Shown here in pieces: positions 1 through 8,713 of a stretch of DNA of 64,000 bases. Numbering within the stretch: the stretch's first letter is position 1; each line of letters begins with the position of its first letter. The translations under genes were made by a program, and so were the position numbers. The notes below the pieces were generated by a model. It saw nothing but the letters and a program-made list of their open reading frames with translations, ran no database searches and was not told where the DNA came from. Origin of the DNA: Bordetella petrii (GTDB lineage Bacteria; Pseudomonadota; Gammaproteobacteria; Burkholderiales; Burkholderiaceae_B); NCBI GenBank assembly GCA_017745595.1, contig WMBV01000013.1, forward strand, positions 62,001 through 126,000, read 5' to 3'.

Positions 1-2115
1 CGGTCCGGTGGCTTCGAGTACATGGCGCATGGTGCCGAACGCGTCGCGGATGTCGGCGGCCGAGGCGTGGTCCAGGAGCTTCGGCATGGCTTGCCGCGCG
101 GCCTGGCCGTCGAGCCGCATCATCAGCGCCTGGTCGCGCGCCACGTTCTTGAATTCCTGCAGGGCCAGGCCGGAATCGGCATCGGCGCGCATCTTGCGCA
201 GCATGGCGAAGCTGCGCTCGTCGATGCTGCCTTCCGCGCCGGACACATACAGCAGCATGCGCATGGCGGCTTCGCGCACGCCGCCCTGGTCCATCAGGGC
301 GCGCAGCTCGTCGGCGCGGCCCGCCATGAAATGGCGGTGCTCGGGCGACACGCCCGGATGCTTGCGCGGCGCGTCGGTCTTGGCGCCCAGGCCGGCCCAG
401 TCTTGCACCAGCGGCGAGCCGTAGACATTCATGAACAACTGCTCGCTGGCGGCATCGCGCAGTTCTTGCCACATGTTCAGGCCGGCCTCGATGGTGTCCG
501 ACGCCATGCGCTCGAGTACGGCATAAGGGTTGTCCGGCGCGACCGGCTGGCGGTGCAGGCGCGCCTGGGCGGCCGCCTGGGCCACCGGCGCCACCCAGGG
601 GTTGCGGTCCGAGATCAGCTCATAGGGCAGGCGCAGCGGATGCATGCGCTGCAGCCACTCGGCCGATTGGGGCGTGACGGCGGCGCGTATCCAGGGCTGC
701 AAGAAGCTGCGGTACAGGCCCAGATTGATGTCGGAAATGCGGGCCACCGCGGCGAAGCGCCGGTCGTCGTCTTCGCGGCGCTCCACGATGGCGCGCACGT
801 CGTCGACCTTGCGCCGCGCGAATGACAGCACGTAATCGCCCGGGGCCAGATCGGCGTTGAGCGTGTCGGGCGTCTTGTCGGCGATCTCGGCCTGGTAGAT
901 GCCGGCGGGCAGCACGTCGATCAGGTCGATATTGGCGGTGAATTCCTGGTGTTCCTTGCGGGCCACGCTGCCCGACACGAAGATGCCCAGGTGGCCGATG
1001 CTTTCGTGGACCGCGTAGACAATGGTCTGGTTGTGCGCCACCACTTCGGCGTCGTCCTGGTACAGGTCGGGAATCCAGCCCAGCGCCTGCGGCGGCGGCG
1101 TGATGTTGTCGCCTTTCGAACAGAACACGATGATGGGCGAGCGGATGTTGCGCAGGTCGATGCGGATGCCGTCAGAGGTGACCAGGCCGGCCGTGGCCAG
1201 CCGGTTGCCGATGAACAGGTTGTCGACGATGTACTGGATTTCCGGGGCGTTCAGGAACACGTGGCCGCCCCACCATTTTTCGAAGCCCAGATAGCGCGAC
1301 GCTTCGGTGTCGACCTTGGAATACAGGTTGTATTGCTTGCTCCAGAGCGTATTGGCGGGATTCAGGTTCTCGAAATTCTGCACCAGCCAGGCACCGTCGA
1401 AACGGCCGTTGCCCAGGTCGCTGGCCAGTTCGGTCAGCCAGCTGCCGCCGGTCAGGCCGCCGCTGTAGCGCATGGGGTTCATGCCGCGCCAGCCCGCCCA
1501 GTACGACAGTGGGGCGCCCGCCACGATAATGGGGCCGAACAGCTCGGGCCGCATGGCGGCGGTCATCATGATCTGCCAGCCGGCCTGGCAATTGCCCACC
1601 ACCACCGGCTTGCCCTCGGATTCAGGGTGCAGGGCAATGATTTCTTCCAGGAAGCGCGCCTCGGCGCGCATCACGTCTTCGACCGTTTGCGTGGAGGTGG
1701 GCTGCGGCAGGAACGACGCAAAATAGCAGGGATGCCCGGCCCGCACCGCGACGCCGATCTCGCTTTCGGGCTTGAAGCCGCCGATGCCCGGCCCATGGCC
1801 GGCACGCGGATCCACCACCAGGAAGGGGCGCTTCTGCGGGTCGACCTCGACGCCGGCGGGCGGCAGGATGCGCAGCAGCCCGTAATTGACCGGCCGTTCG
1901 AATTCCCGGCCATCCAGCACGAGCTCGGACTTCATGCTGAGCACATTGGGCGCGCGCTTGGCCATGTGGCTGTGGTACTGGTTGCCGCGCTGGCGCATTA
2001 CGTCGGCATACAGCACGCCGCGCTGCATGGCGTCTACGGCGTACTGCCAGGCGGCGGCCCAGGGTAGGGCCTGCGGGGTAAACGGGGCGCTGCTGGCGTT
2101 GGCGGATGCGGCCAC
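1..2115 (-). CDS. DUF3141 alpha/beta-hydrolase protein, 3' end outside window
   Basis: The frame is open on the minus strand from 2115 to the window edge (about 705 codons), so the C-terminus is missing. It reads as a DUF3141 protein, a family related to polyhydroxyalkanoate synthases and depolymerases. Around residues 172-180 is the stretch VVVGNCQAGW, a lipase-box-like G-x-C-x-x-G with Cys176 as the likely nucleophile, as in PhaC-type enzymes. A second conserved block, VFCSKGDNITPP, follows. The start is a GTG at 2115 preceded by GGAG six bases upstream; the frame stays open further upstream, so this start is a choice. A role in polyester metabolism is inferred from family resemblance only. 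Long open frames on the opposite strand here are shadows. Confidence 0.85.
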   Translation of the reverse strand, partial: MAASANASSAPFTPQALPWAAAWQYAVDAMQRGVLYADVMRQRGNQYHSHMAKRAPNVLSMKSELVLDGREFERPVNYGLLRILPPAGVEVDPQKRPFLVVDPRAGHGPGIGGFKPESEIGVAVRAGHPCYFASFLPQPTSTQTVEDVMRAEARFLEEIIALHPESEGKPVVVGNCQAGWQIMMTAAMRPELFGPIIVAGAPLSYWAGWRGMNPMRYSGGLTGGSWLTELASDLGNGRFDGAWLVQNFENLNPANTLWSKQYNLYSKVDTEASRYLGFEKWWGGHVFLNAPEIQYIVDNLFIGNRLATAGLVTSDGIRIDLRNIRSPIIVFCSKGDNITPPPQALGWIPDLYQDDAEVVAHNQTIVYAVHESIGHLGIFVSGSVARKEHQEFTANIDLIDVLPAGIYQAEIADKTPDTLNADLAPGDYVLSFARRKVDDVRAIVERREDDDRRFAAVARISDINLGLYRSFLQPWIRAAVTPQSAEWLQRMHPLRLPYELISDRNPWVAPVAQAAAQARLHRQPVAPDNPYAVLERMASDTIEAGLNMWQELRDAASEQLFMNVYGSPLVQDWAGLGAKTDAPRKHPGVSPEHRHFMAGRADELRALMDQGGVREAAMRMLLYVSGAEGSIDERSFAMLRKMRADADSGLALQEFKNVARDQALMMRLDGQAARQAMPKLLDHASAADIRDAFGTMRHVLEATGP

Positions 2116-2205
2116 GGCGGACTCCGGAACAGGTGCGGCCCGCCACGCAAGGGGCGGGCACGGTGTAGAAAAGAAAGACGGTATAGGTCGATTACAGCGC
2201 AATCC

Positions 2206-2222
2206 ATGTTGCAATGCAACAT
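2206..2222. promoter_or_regulatory. Perfect palindrome upstream of the DUF3141 gene
   Basis: ATGTTGC and GCAACAT flank a 3-base centre (AAT), about 90 bases upstream of the DUF3141 start. It is the only clear dyad between the two minus-strand genes. It looks like a repressor operator; TTGCA-type half-sites are reminiscent of PhaR-like regulators of polyester genes, but that assignment is inference. Confidence 0.4.
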
Positions 2223-2295
2223 GAACCCCGTTGGGGGCGTGATTCAGGCGGGCGGCCGGCAGACCGCTACAGGGCGGCTGTTGCGGGCAATTGCC

Positions 2296-2949
2296 TCAGG
2301 GGCGCGCGTCGTCGTTGAATTGCAGCCAGGTCTGCACGGCGGGCCGTTGCCATTGCGCATCGGCGTAGGCGCGCAGCCCGGGCGGCAGCGCGTCATCTGG
2401 AGCGGCCAGGCGCCGCAGCATCAGGGCCAGTTCGGTGTCGGCGATGCACCAGGCATCGAACAGCTGCGGCCGGCCCTCGGGCAGCAGCGCCTGCGCCACG
2501 CGCACCAGCTTGGCGGCCGCGGCCTGGGCCGCATCGCTCAGGGGGGCGGCCGCCGCGTCGTAGAACACGACTTCGGTGGGGCGTTCCTGGCGCAGCGCGG
2601 CGAGATCGCTGCGCAGCCAGGCCTGGACCTGGCGGGCGCGGGCCCGCTGCTGCGGCGCGGCCGGGTACAGGGCGGGGTAGTCGGGCGCCGGGAACACGTC
2701 TTCCAGGTATTCGATGATGGCGCTGGACTCGGTCAGGTGGAAGGCGTCGTGGGTGAGCGCCGGCACGCGACAGGTAGGAGCGCGGCTGGCGTAGGGAATC
2801 ATGCGCTGTTCGCCCGCGTTCAGGTCGATCAGCCGTAATTCCACGGGCAGGCCTTTTTCGGCCAGCGCGGTATAGGCCGCCATGGCGTAGGGGCTGAGCA
2901 GCAGCGCATCGACATAAAGGGTAAGCGGCGAAGCAAGCGGCGCGGGCAA
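2296..2949 (-). CDS. yfcF: Glutathione S-transferase, YfcF type
   Basis: A cytosolic glutathione transferase closely resembling E. coli YfcF in length and motifs. The N-terminal thioredoxin-like domain has SPYAMAAYTAL and the glutathione-binding TESSAIIEYLE. The all-alpha C-terminal domain has QAWLRSDLAALRQERPTEVVF and the WCIADTELALML block diagnostic of this subfamily. No ATG fits the domain start. A TTG at 2949 with GGAG six bases upstream is preferred; the frame continues to an ATG at 3027, which would add 26 uncharacteristic residues. It conjugates or reduces electrophiles; the natural substrate cannot be told from sequence. It is probably monocistronic. Confidence 0.85.
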   Translation of the reverse strand: MPAPLASPLTLYVDALLLSPYAMAAYTALAEKGLPVELRLIDLNAGEQRMIPYASRAPTCRVPALTHDAFHLTESSAIIEYLEDVFPAPDYPALYPAAPQQRARARQVQAWLRSDLAALRQERPTEVVFYDAAAAPLSDAAQAAAAKLVRVAQALLPEGRPQLFDAWCIADTELALMLRRLAAPDDALPPGLRAYADAQWQRPAVQTWLQFNDDARP

Positions 2950-3046
2950 GATGGTCTCCGTGGCGAGGCGCGGCCGGGCGGCCGCTGGCGCATGCCACAG
3001 CGTACCGCAATCGCGCCCTGGCGGCACGCCGCCGGGCGGCGCGGGG

Positions 3047-3376
3047 TCAGTCGACGATGAACAGGCGCGCGCCGGCGCGGGTAGAGGACCGGTGGGCCTC
3101 GGCCTGGTCGGCGACCTGGTAGCTCATCCCGGGCTTCAGCACGAAATGCCGGCCGTCTTCGAGCTCGGTGTGCAGTTCGCCTTCCAGGCACAGCAGGATG
3201 TGGCCCTTGCTGCACCAGTGGTCGGCCAGGTAGCCCGGCGTGTATTCGACTATGCGCACGCGGATGTCGCCGAACTGGCGCGTGCGCCAGTAGGCCTTGC
3301 CGGTATCGCCCGGATGCTCGGTGGGTTCGATGGTTTGCCAGTCGGTGGTGCCAAAGGGAATGTCGCGCAGGTTCAT
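3047..3376 (-). CDS. DHCW-motif cupin-fold protein
   Basis: A 109-residue single-domain cupin. The motif ADHWCSKGH (about residues 64-72) is the hallmark of the small DHCW-cupin family, followed by a GELHTELEDGRH turn and the second cupin half. It probably binds a metal through His residues; no reaction is established for the family. The start codon overlaps the stop of the upstream dinB-like gene (ATGA at 3373-3376), so the two are translationally coupled. Confidence 0.85.
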   Translation of the reverse strand: MNLRDIPFGTTDWQTIEPTEHPGDTGKAYWRTRQFGDIRVRIVEYTPGYLADHWCSKGHILLCLEGELHTELEDGRHFVLKPGMSYQVADQAEAHRSSTRAGARLFIVD

Positions 3377-3942
3377 GCGGAATACTCGCTAGCGGATGGG
3401 GGCGGCGCGGCCGGTTGGTCGGGAACCCGCAGCAGCAGGTCGGTCGCGCCCATGTCGATGCCGGCCTGGCTGAGCAGCGTGGTGGCCTGGCCGCGATGGT
3501 GGGTTTGATGGTTGAAGAAATGCAGGGCCACGCCGCCGAGTTCGCGCCGCGCCGCGACGCCGCGCGAACTGGTATAGGACAGCACCTGGCCCAGGTCGGC
3601 GTCGGTGACCTGCGCGGCCCAGCCGATGATGGCCTGGTCGAGTTCGCGGCGCAGCGCGGCCAGGCCGGCCAGGTCGGGATACAGCAGGCAATCGAGCCCG
3701 GCGGGCGTGGGCAGCGCGCGCACCGGGTCCAGCGCGCTGTACCGGGCCGAGTGCGCGGCAAAGCGCTTGAGCCACAGGATGTCGCCTACCGCGATATGGT
3801 TCAGCGTACCCAGCAAAGATCCGAAGAAGGCGCCGCGCGGCGCGCTGGCCTGGGCGGCGGGCAGGCTGGCCGCCTGGTACAGGCGCTGGTTCATCCAGGC
3901 GTTGTAATCGGCAAGCAGGCGCAGGTCGGTAGCGGTGGGCAT
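3373..3942 (-). CDS. DinB-family protein
   Basis: A 189-residue DinB/YfiT-type four-helix bundle. Putative metal-binding histidines lie in LNHIAVGDILW (near residue 57) and in HFFNHQTHHRGQ near the C-terminal third, the usual pattern for the family. DinB-like proteins are often metal-dependent thiol transferases, but the substrate here is unknown. The start at 3942 (MPTATDLR) fits the domain boundary; an upstream in-frame ATG would run into the acetyltransferase gene. Co-transcribed with the DHCW cupin, whose start it overlaps by four bases. Confidence 0.82.
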   Translation of the reverse strand: MPTATDLRLLADYNAWMNQRLYQAASLPAAQASAPRGAFFGSLLGTLNHIAVGDILWLKRFAAHSARYSALDPVRALPTPAGLDCLLYPDLAGLAALRRELDQAIIGWAAQVTDADLGQVLSYTSSRGVAARRELGGVALHFFNHQTHHRGQATTLLSQAGIDMGATDLLLRVPDQPAAPPPSASEYSA

Positions 3943-3959
3943 GGCGTGGCGGCGGCCTG

Positions 3960-4445
3960 TCAGGCCGCCAGTTTTTTCTGCCAGAACATGGCCTGGCCGG
4001 TGTCGTCGGCCAGGGCATAGCCCTGGTAGCCGATCTTGCGATACAGCGCCTTGGCGGGCTCGTTGCCCTGCAGCACTTCGAGCGTGATCTTGCAGCACCC
4101 GCGGCGCGCGGCCACGGCCTCGAGGGCCTGCAGCAGGCGCTGGGCGATACCCTGGCGATGGTAGCGTTCGGCGACCATGAAGTCGTGCAGGTTCAGCAAG
4201 GGCTGGCAGGCAAAGGAAGAAAACCCTTCGAAGTAGATGGCCAGCCCGGCGGGCTGGCCATCGTGCAGCGCCAGCAGCGCGCCGGCGGTGGGGCGGCGGG
4301 CCAGCTCGGCGATCAGGTGCGTGCGCGTGTAATCGGACAGGGGTTCGCCGCCGCCCATGGAGCCGCGGGCGTATTCGTCCAGCAGGGCGACGACCATGGC
4401 GCCGTGGGCGGGATTGTTGAAATCGGCTTCGATGATGTCCAGCAC
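3960..4445 (-). CDS. GNAT-family N-acetyltransferase
   Basis: A 161-residue GNAT acetyltransferase using acetyl-CoA. The pyrophosphate-binding loop is YHRQGIAQRLLQALE (motif A), preceded by the beta strand LLNLHDFMV and followed by LEVLQGNEPAKALYRKIGY (motif B). A GTG at 4445 with GGAAG upstream is the chosen start, because the 90 residues upstream in frame are low-complexity and unrelated to the fold. The acceptor substrate is unknown. It lies 17 bases upstream of the dinB-like gene on the same strand, so one three-gene operon with the cupin is likely. It is divergent from azlC. Confidence 0.85.
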   Translation of the reverse strand: MLDIIEADFNNPAHGAMVVALLDEYARGSMGGGEPLSDYTRTHLIAELARRPTAGALLALHDGQPAGLAIYFEGFSSFACQPLLNLHDFMVAERYHRQGIAQRLLQALEAVAARRGCCKITLEVLQGNEPAKALYRKIGYQGYALADDTGQAMFWQKKLAA

Positions 4446-4584
4446 GGTCGGCTTCCGGAGTAGGGGGCCGCCGGGGCGGCCCTGGGTGAGCGGGTGGCCA
4501 TTATTATGCCGCGCCGCGCGGCGGCACCACCAGCGGGGCGCGCCGCTGGGTAAACTGCGGGCTCTGTCATCGCAGGGGTAAACC

Positions 4585-5304
4585 ATGAAGCGTCCACCCG
4601 CCCCGGCGCCGCGCCCGGCCGAGCCGGACGGCGCCGGCCTGGCCGGCCTGCGGGCCTGCGTGCCCGTCATGATCGGGTATTTTCCCGTCGCGGTCACCTT
4701 CGGCATCGCCGGGCTGGGCACCGGCCTGGCGCCGTTGCAGGTGGTGTTGATCTCAGTGCTGGTCTATGCGGGCGCCAGCCAGTTCCTGCTGCTGGCCTCG
4801 ATCAAGGCCGGTACGCCATGGCCGTGGGTGGTGGCGCTGTGTTCGCTGCTGAACGCGCGGCACCTGCTGTACGGGCCGCTGCTGTCGCGCTTCTTGCCGC
4901 AACGGTTGCGCACTCGTCTGAAAATCGCCTTCTTGCTGACCGACGAAGTGTTCGCCACGGCATTCAACCGGATCGAGCGGGTGCCCGACGCCCGGCGCGA
5001 TCGCTGGATGACCTGGCTGGGCCTGGGGGCCTGGCTGACCTGGATCGCCGGCACGGCCGTGGGCGTGTATGCCGGCGATGGGCTGGAGCGCCATTTTCCG
5101 ATGCTGTCGCAGGTGATGCGCTTTGCCTTGCCGGCGCTGTTCCTGGCGCTGGTCTGCCAAAGCACCAGCCGCGCGCTGCGCTGGCCGGTGATGGCGGCGC
5201 TGGTGGTGGGGGCGGCCTGCGCGGCCGCCGGCCACACGACCCTGGCCATCCTGGCGGGGGCCGCGGCCGGCTGCGCCTGGCCGCGACGGAGCAGGGCGGC
5301 ATGA
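4585..5304 (+). CDS. azlC: AzlC branched-chain amino-acid exporter large subunit
   Basis: A 239-residue integral membrane protein of the LIV-E family. After a short Pro/Ala-rich leader, GYFPVAVTFGIAG begins the first of several hydrophobic helices; YAGASQFLLLASI and NARHLLYGPLL are family-typical. Together with AzlD it forms an exporter of branched-chain amino acids and analogues in the inner membrane. The stop overlaps the azlD start (ATGA at 5301-5304), consistent with coupled translation of the two subunits. Confidence 0.92.
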   Translation: MKRPPAPAPRPAEPDGAGLAGLRACVPVMIGYFPVAVTFGIAGLGTGLAPLQVVLISVLVYAGASQFLLLASIKAGTPWPWVVALCSLLNARHLLYGPLLSRFLPQRLRTRLKIAFLLTDEVFATAFNRIERVPDARRDRWMTWLGLGAWLTWIAGTAVGVYAGDGLERHFPMLSQVMRFALPALFLALVCQSTSRALRWPVMAALVVGAACAAAGHTTLAILAGAAAGCAWPRRSRAA

Positions 5305-5648
5305 TGGGCGAACTGGAATTCTGGGGCGCGGTGATCGCCATGGCGGTGATCACCTATCTGACGCGCGCCCTGCCGTTTCTGCTGTCGGCGCGCAGCCGGC
5401 TGCTGCGGCGCCTGGCCGAGGGCTCGTCTTTGGCGGCGCTGGGCCCGGCGCTGCTGGCGGGCATTGCCGCCGCCGTCATCGTGCCCGACATGATGGCATT
5501 GCGGGGCGTCGCGCAATGGCTGCCTTATGCCGGGGGCCTGCTGGCCACCGCGCTGGCGGCGCGCCGGCTGGGCAATGCCGGCGTCGCGGTCATCATCGGC
5601 GTGGCGGTGTACGGGGTGTTGCTGGCGCTGGCCGGCCAAGCCGGATAG
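5301..5648 (+). CDS. azlD: AzlD branched-chain amino-acid exporter small subunit
   Basis: A 115-residue membrane protein with about four hydrophobic segments. AVITYLTRALPFLL near the N-terminus is the AzlD signature. It is the partner of the preceding AzlC and starts at 5301 inside the azlC stop codon. No leucine-responsive regulator gene is adjacent; the next gene is an HpaR-like regulator of a different cluster. Confidence 0.92.
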   Translation: MMGELEFWGAVIAMAVITYLTRALPFLLSARSRLLRRLAEGSSLAALGPALLAGIAAAVIVPDMMALRGVAQWLPYAGGLLATALAARRLGNAGVAVIIGVAVYGVLLALAGQAG

Positions 5649-5750
5649 GCGCGGCAAAACCCGATCCGTTCAGAGGGGGATGCGTTTACAATCGAAGCTA
5701 TCGACTGACAGTCCGGTCATTCACACACCGAAGTACCGGATCGTGATGCA

Positions 5751-6335
5751 ATGGCCTCAGAAAAATCCCGGAAGAAACCCATCGGCACCGACACGCCCGC
5801 CGCGCGCCATCCATCAGATGACAGTGACCAGGACCTGCGCGCATTTTCGAACTCACTGCCGATGTCGCTGCTACGCGCGCGCGAAACCGTGATGCAGCAT
5901 TTTCGCAAGGCCTTGCGCACCCATGGGGTGACCGAACAGCAATGGCGCGTCATACGCGCCATCAGCGAGGCGGGCGAACTGGATGTCAATGAACTGGTGC
6001 GCCGAACCCTGCTGCTGGGGCCCAGCCTGTCGCGCATTCTGCGCGCCCTGGAAATAAGCGGGCACATCAAGCGCCGCATCGATGCGGACGATCAGCGCCG
6101 CCATGTATTGTCGCTGACCGGCAAAGGCGACGAGCTCATGCGGCAGCACGCGCCGCAATCCCGTTATATATACCAACAGATTGCGCACGCGTACGGGCCG
6201 GAAAAGCTCGAGCTCCTGCAATCCATGCTGATCGACCTCGAGCACAGCCTGAACAATACGTTCATCCGCACCGACATACCGACCGACACGAAGAAAGGGG
6301 CTTATAAAGCAGCGCCTTCGCGGGCTTTCAAGTAA
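5751..6335 (+). CDS. hpaR: HpaR-like MarR-family regulator
   Basis: A 194-residue MarR-family winged-helix protein. The core from about residue 34 (LPMSLLRARETVMQHF) through TEQQWRVIRAI, the recognition region LGPSLSRILRALE and the wing DADDQRRHVLSL matches the homoprotocatechuate repressor HpaR. A 30-residue polar N-terminal extension is extra. HpaR represses hpa catabolic operons and is relieved by aromatic ligands. The neighbours here are hpaF, hpaG and hpaH homologues, which supports the assignment. Its 3' end overlaps hpaF tail to tail by 34 bases. Confidence 0.8.
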   Translation: MASEKSRKKPIGTDTPAARHPSDDSDQDLRAFSNSLPMSLLRARETVMQHFRKALRTHGVTEQQWRVIRAISEAGELDVNELVRRTLLLGPSLSRILRALEISGHIKRRIDADDQRRHVLSLTGKGDELMRQHAPQSRYIYQQIAHAYGPEKLELLQSMLIDLEHSLNNTFIRTDIPTDTKKGAYKAAPSRAFK

Positions 6336-6706
6336 TCGCGATAGTTGCTGGCCTTCAGGTTGACGATGCCGTCGCCCTCGTCCATTTGCACGGACAAGCC
6401 CAGCGGCCGCGCCGCCATCATGTCGGCCAGGTAGGCCTGCACGGCGGCAAACACGCGTTCTCCGGCCACTTTCCGGTCTTCTTCAGAGCGGCCGCGGGCA
6501 ATGCGTATCAACACGTGCACGAACGCGTTGTCGGGGTGCCCGTCGACAATCAGGTAATTGTCCACCCGCGTGCCCCGTGTCCGCGCGCCGGCAAAGGGAA
6601 AGATGCTGCCGTCGCCGATGAAGGCGTCCTGCACCGTTTTCAGCAATACCGGCACATTGAGCTCGGGTTCTATGTTCGCGGAATATTCCACCCAAATATG
6701 TGGCAT
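6302..6706 (-). CDS. hpaF: 5-carboxymethyl-2-hydroxymuconate delta-isomerase
   Basis: A 134-residue tautomerase-superfamily enzyme of the CHMI type. Mature Pro1 (MPHIWVEYS) is the catalytic base. The blocks FPFAGARTRGTRVDNYLI, DNAFVHVLIRIARGR and LGLSVQMDE follow the HpaF pattern. In the homoprotocatechuate pathway it isomerises 5-carboxymethyl-2-hydroxymuconate. AGGAGG stands four bases before the ATG at 6706. It is the last gene of the leftward operon aapJQMP-aminotransferase-hpaF, eight bases after the aminotransferase. The ring-cleavage enzyme that would supply its substrate is not in the window. Confidence 0.83.
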   Translation of the reverse strand: MPHIWVEYSANIEPELNVPVLLKTVQDAFIGDGSIFPFAGARTRGTRVDNYLIVDGHPDNAFVHVLIRIARGRSEEDRKVAGERVFAAVQAYLADMMAARPLGLSVQMDEGDGIVNLKASNYRDYLKAREGAAL

Positions 6707-6714
6707 GAGGCCTC

Positions 6715-7875
6715 CTAGTGTTGATTCGTCTTGATCGCCGTGGCGACCGCCAGGTCGGGCTCGCACGCGTGGCCGAGCGCTTTCAGGGTGTTGCCGAGAT
6801 AGAGCAGGTCTGTCATGACATCCTGCATCGAGCAGGCTCCCATCGTGCCGATCCGGACCACGCGCCCCTGTAGCTTGTTGCGAGCCCCCGCGACCGCCGT
6901 GTTGTAGTGTTCCAGCATGTGGCGCACGATCGCGCCGCCGTCGATGCCTTCGGGCACCTCGCCCACCACCACCGTGGGCGACCACGACGCCGGGTCGCCG
7001 AAGGCGCGCAGGCCCAGCGCCTGGAAGCCGGCCCGCATCGCCGCGGACAGGCGCGCGTGCCGCGCATAAACCTGTTCCAAGCCTTCCGCGTGGATCAGCC
7101 GCAGCGCTTCGGCCAGGCTCATGATCAGCGACACCGCGCCCGTAAACGCGGTTTCGTGCTTGTCCACCACCTTCAGGGCTTTGCGCAGATCCCAATAAAA
7201 GCGTCCGACGCGATCATCGCGCTCGATGATTCCGCAGGCTTTTTGGCTGGCGCTGATGAAACCCAGGCCGGGCGGGCACATCAAGGCTTTCTGCGAGCCC
7301 GTCACGACGATGTCGACCTTCCATTCGTCTTGCTTCAACGGAATGCCGCCCACGCCGCTCACGCTGTCGACCACCAGCAAGGCGGGCGTTTCGGCCACGA
7401 CGGCGCCCAGGCGCTGCAGATCGGCCACCGCTCCCGTCGAGCTTTCGTTGTGCACCACCAGCACGGCGCGATAGTCCGCCGTGGCCAGGCGGCGTTTCAC
7501 TTCATCGGGATCGGGAGCGCGGCCCCATTCGACTTCCAGTACGTCGACGGTGGCGCCCAGGCTTTTCGCGATCAGGCCGAAGCGTTCGCCGAATTGCCCG
7601 CCGGCGCAGGCCAGCACTTTCTCGCCGGGCGCAAGAATATTCGCCAGCGCCGCTTCCATGGCGCCCGTGCCCGAGCTGGCCTGCAGAACCACGGGGCGGT
7701 CGGTGCCGAACAGGGGCGCGATCATGGTCTGCACGTCCGCCAGTATGGCGCGCATTTCGGGGCCGCGATGATTGATGATGGGGCAGGCGCCCTTGAGCCG
7801 GACCGCTTCCGGAATGGCCGTGGGCCCTGGCAAGCGCAGGCGGTAGGGATATTCAGACTGGGAAAGTTGGGTCAT
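6715..7875 (-). CDS. Class V aminotransferase (alanine-glyoxylate type)
   Basis: A 386-residue fold-type I PLP enzyme of the serine-pyruvate/alanine-glyoxylate aminotransferase family. LPGPTAIPEAV is the typical N-terminus. ASSGTGAMEAALANIL forms the PLP-phosphate region, VVDSVSGVGG the aspartate pairing with the PLP nitrogen, and TGSQKALMCPPGL carries the Schiff-base lysine. It transfers an amino group from a small amino acid to glyoxylate or pyruvate, or acts in a related lyase reaction; the substrate is not determined. It lies between the ABC transporter genes and hpaF, so it may act on the amino acid those genes import. Confidence 0.85.
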   Translation of the reverse strand: MTQLSQSEYPYRLRLPGPTAIPEAVRLKGACPIINHRGPEMRAILADVQTMIAPLFGTDRPVVLQASSGTGAMEAALANILAPGEKVLACAGGQFGERFGLIAKSLGATVDVLEVEWGRAPDPDEVKRRLATADYRAVLVVHNESSTGAVADLQRLGAVVAETPALLVVDSVSGVGGIPLKQDEWKVDIVVTGSQKALMCPPGLGFISASQKACGIIERDDRVGRFYWDLRKALKVVDKHETAFTGAVSLIMSLAEALRLIHAEGLEQVYARHARLSAAMRAGFQALGLRAFGDPASWSPTVVVGEVPEGIDGGAIVRHMLEHYNTAVAGARNKLQGRVVRIGTMGACSMQDVMTDLLYLGNTLKALGHACEPDLAVATAIKTNQH

Positions 7876-7957
7876 GCTGCGTTTCCTTGGAACAAGCGCG
7901 GTATCAACGTGCTGGGCATCGCGGGCCGGGCGGCGCCGGGATGTCGGATTACTGCCA

Positions 7958-8713
7958 TCAGTGAATGATTTGCTGCAGGAACTGCCGGGCGCGGTCTGTC
8001 GTGGGCGCTTCGAAGAACGTCTCGGGCTCGGCCACCTCGGTAATCTCGCCGCTCGAGACGAACACGATGCGGTCGGCGACGGCCCTGGCAAACCCCATTT
8101 CATGCGTTACGCACACCATCGTCATGCCGGTTTGCGCCAGCTCCATCATGACTTCCAGCACCTCTTTGACCATTTCCGGGTCCAGCGCGGAGGTCGGCTC
8201 ATCGAACAGCATGATTTCCGGCTTCATGGCCAGCGCCCGCGCAATCGCCACGCGCTGCTGCTGCCCGCCGGACAATTGATTGGGGTACTTGTGGGCATGC
8301 TCGGAGATATCGACCCGCTTGAGCAGATCCAGCGCCTGGGCCTCGGCCTGGGCCTGGGGCAGGCGCAGCAGCTTGACCGGCCCCAGGGCCAGGTTCTGCA
8401 GCACCGTCATGTGGGGGAACAGGTTGAATGACTGAAACACCATGCCCACCCGTTGCCGGATTTTCTCTATGCCCAGGCCGTCGGAACGGACCAGGTCGTT
8501 GCCCACCAGAATCTGGCCTTGCTCGTATTTTTCCAGGCCATTGATGCAGCGGATGATGGTCGATTTGCCGGAGCCCGACGGACCGCAGATCACGATTTTC
8601 TCGCCCGCCCGCACATCGAGGTTGATGTGCTTGAGAACCTGGAAATCACCGTACCACTTGCTGACATCGCGCATTCTCAGGAATGCATCGTTATGTGCCG
8701 CTATGTCCTTCAT
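7958..8713 (-). CDS. aapP: Amino-acid ABC transporter ATPase
   Basis: A 251-residue ATP-binding subunit of the polar amino-acid family (GlnQ/AapP). Walker A GPSGSGKST (about residues 44-52), signature [15 protein letters not shown], Walker B IMLFDEPTSALDPE and the H-loop VTHEMGFA are all intact. It energises import through the two permeases encoded upstream. The start overlaps the aapM stop by four bases. A gap of about 80 bases separates it from the aminotransferase gene. Confidence 0.93.
   Translation of the reverse strand: MKDIAAHNDAFLRMRDVSKWYGDFQVLKHINLDVRAGEKIVICGPSGSGKSTIIRCINGLEKYEQGQILVGNDLVRSDGLGIEKIRQRVGMVFQSFNLFPHMTVLQNLALGPVKLLRLPQAQAEAQALDLLKRVDISEHAHKYPNQLSGGQQQRVAIARALAMKPEIMLFDEPTSALDPEMVKEVLEVMMELAQTGMTMVCVTHEMGFARAVADRIVFVSSGEITEVAEPETFFEAPTTDRARQFLQQIIH

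Noticed and set aside
22-2067. Long plus-strand open frames at the start of the window
   Set aside because: They are antisense to the DUF3141 gene. Their translations are Gly/Arg/His/Ala-rich with no family pattern, as GC-rich shadows are.
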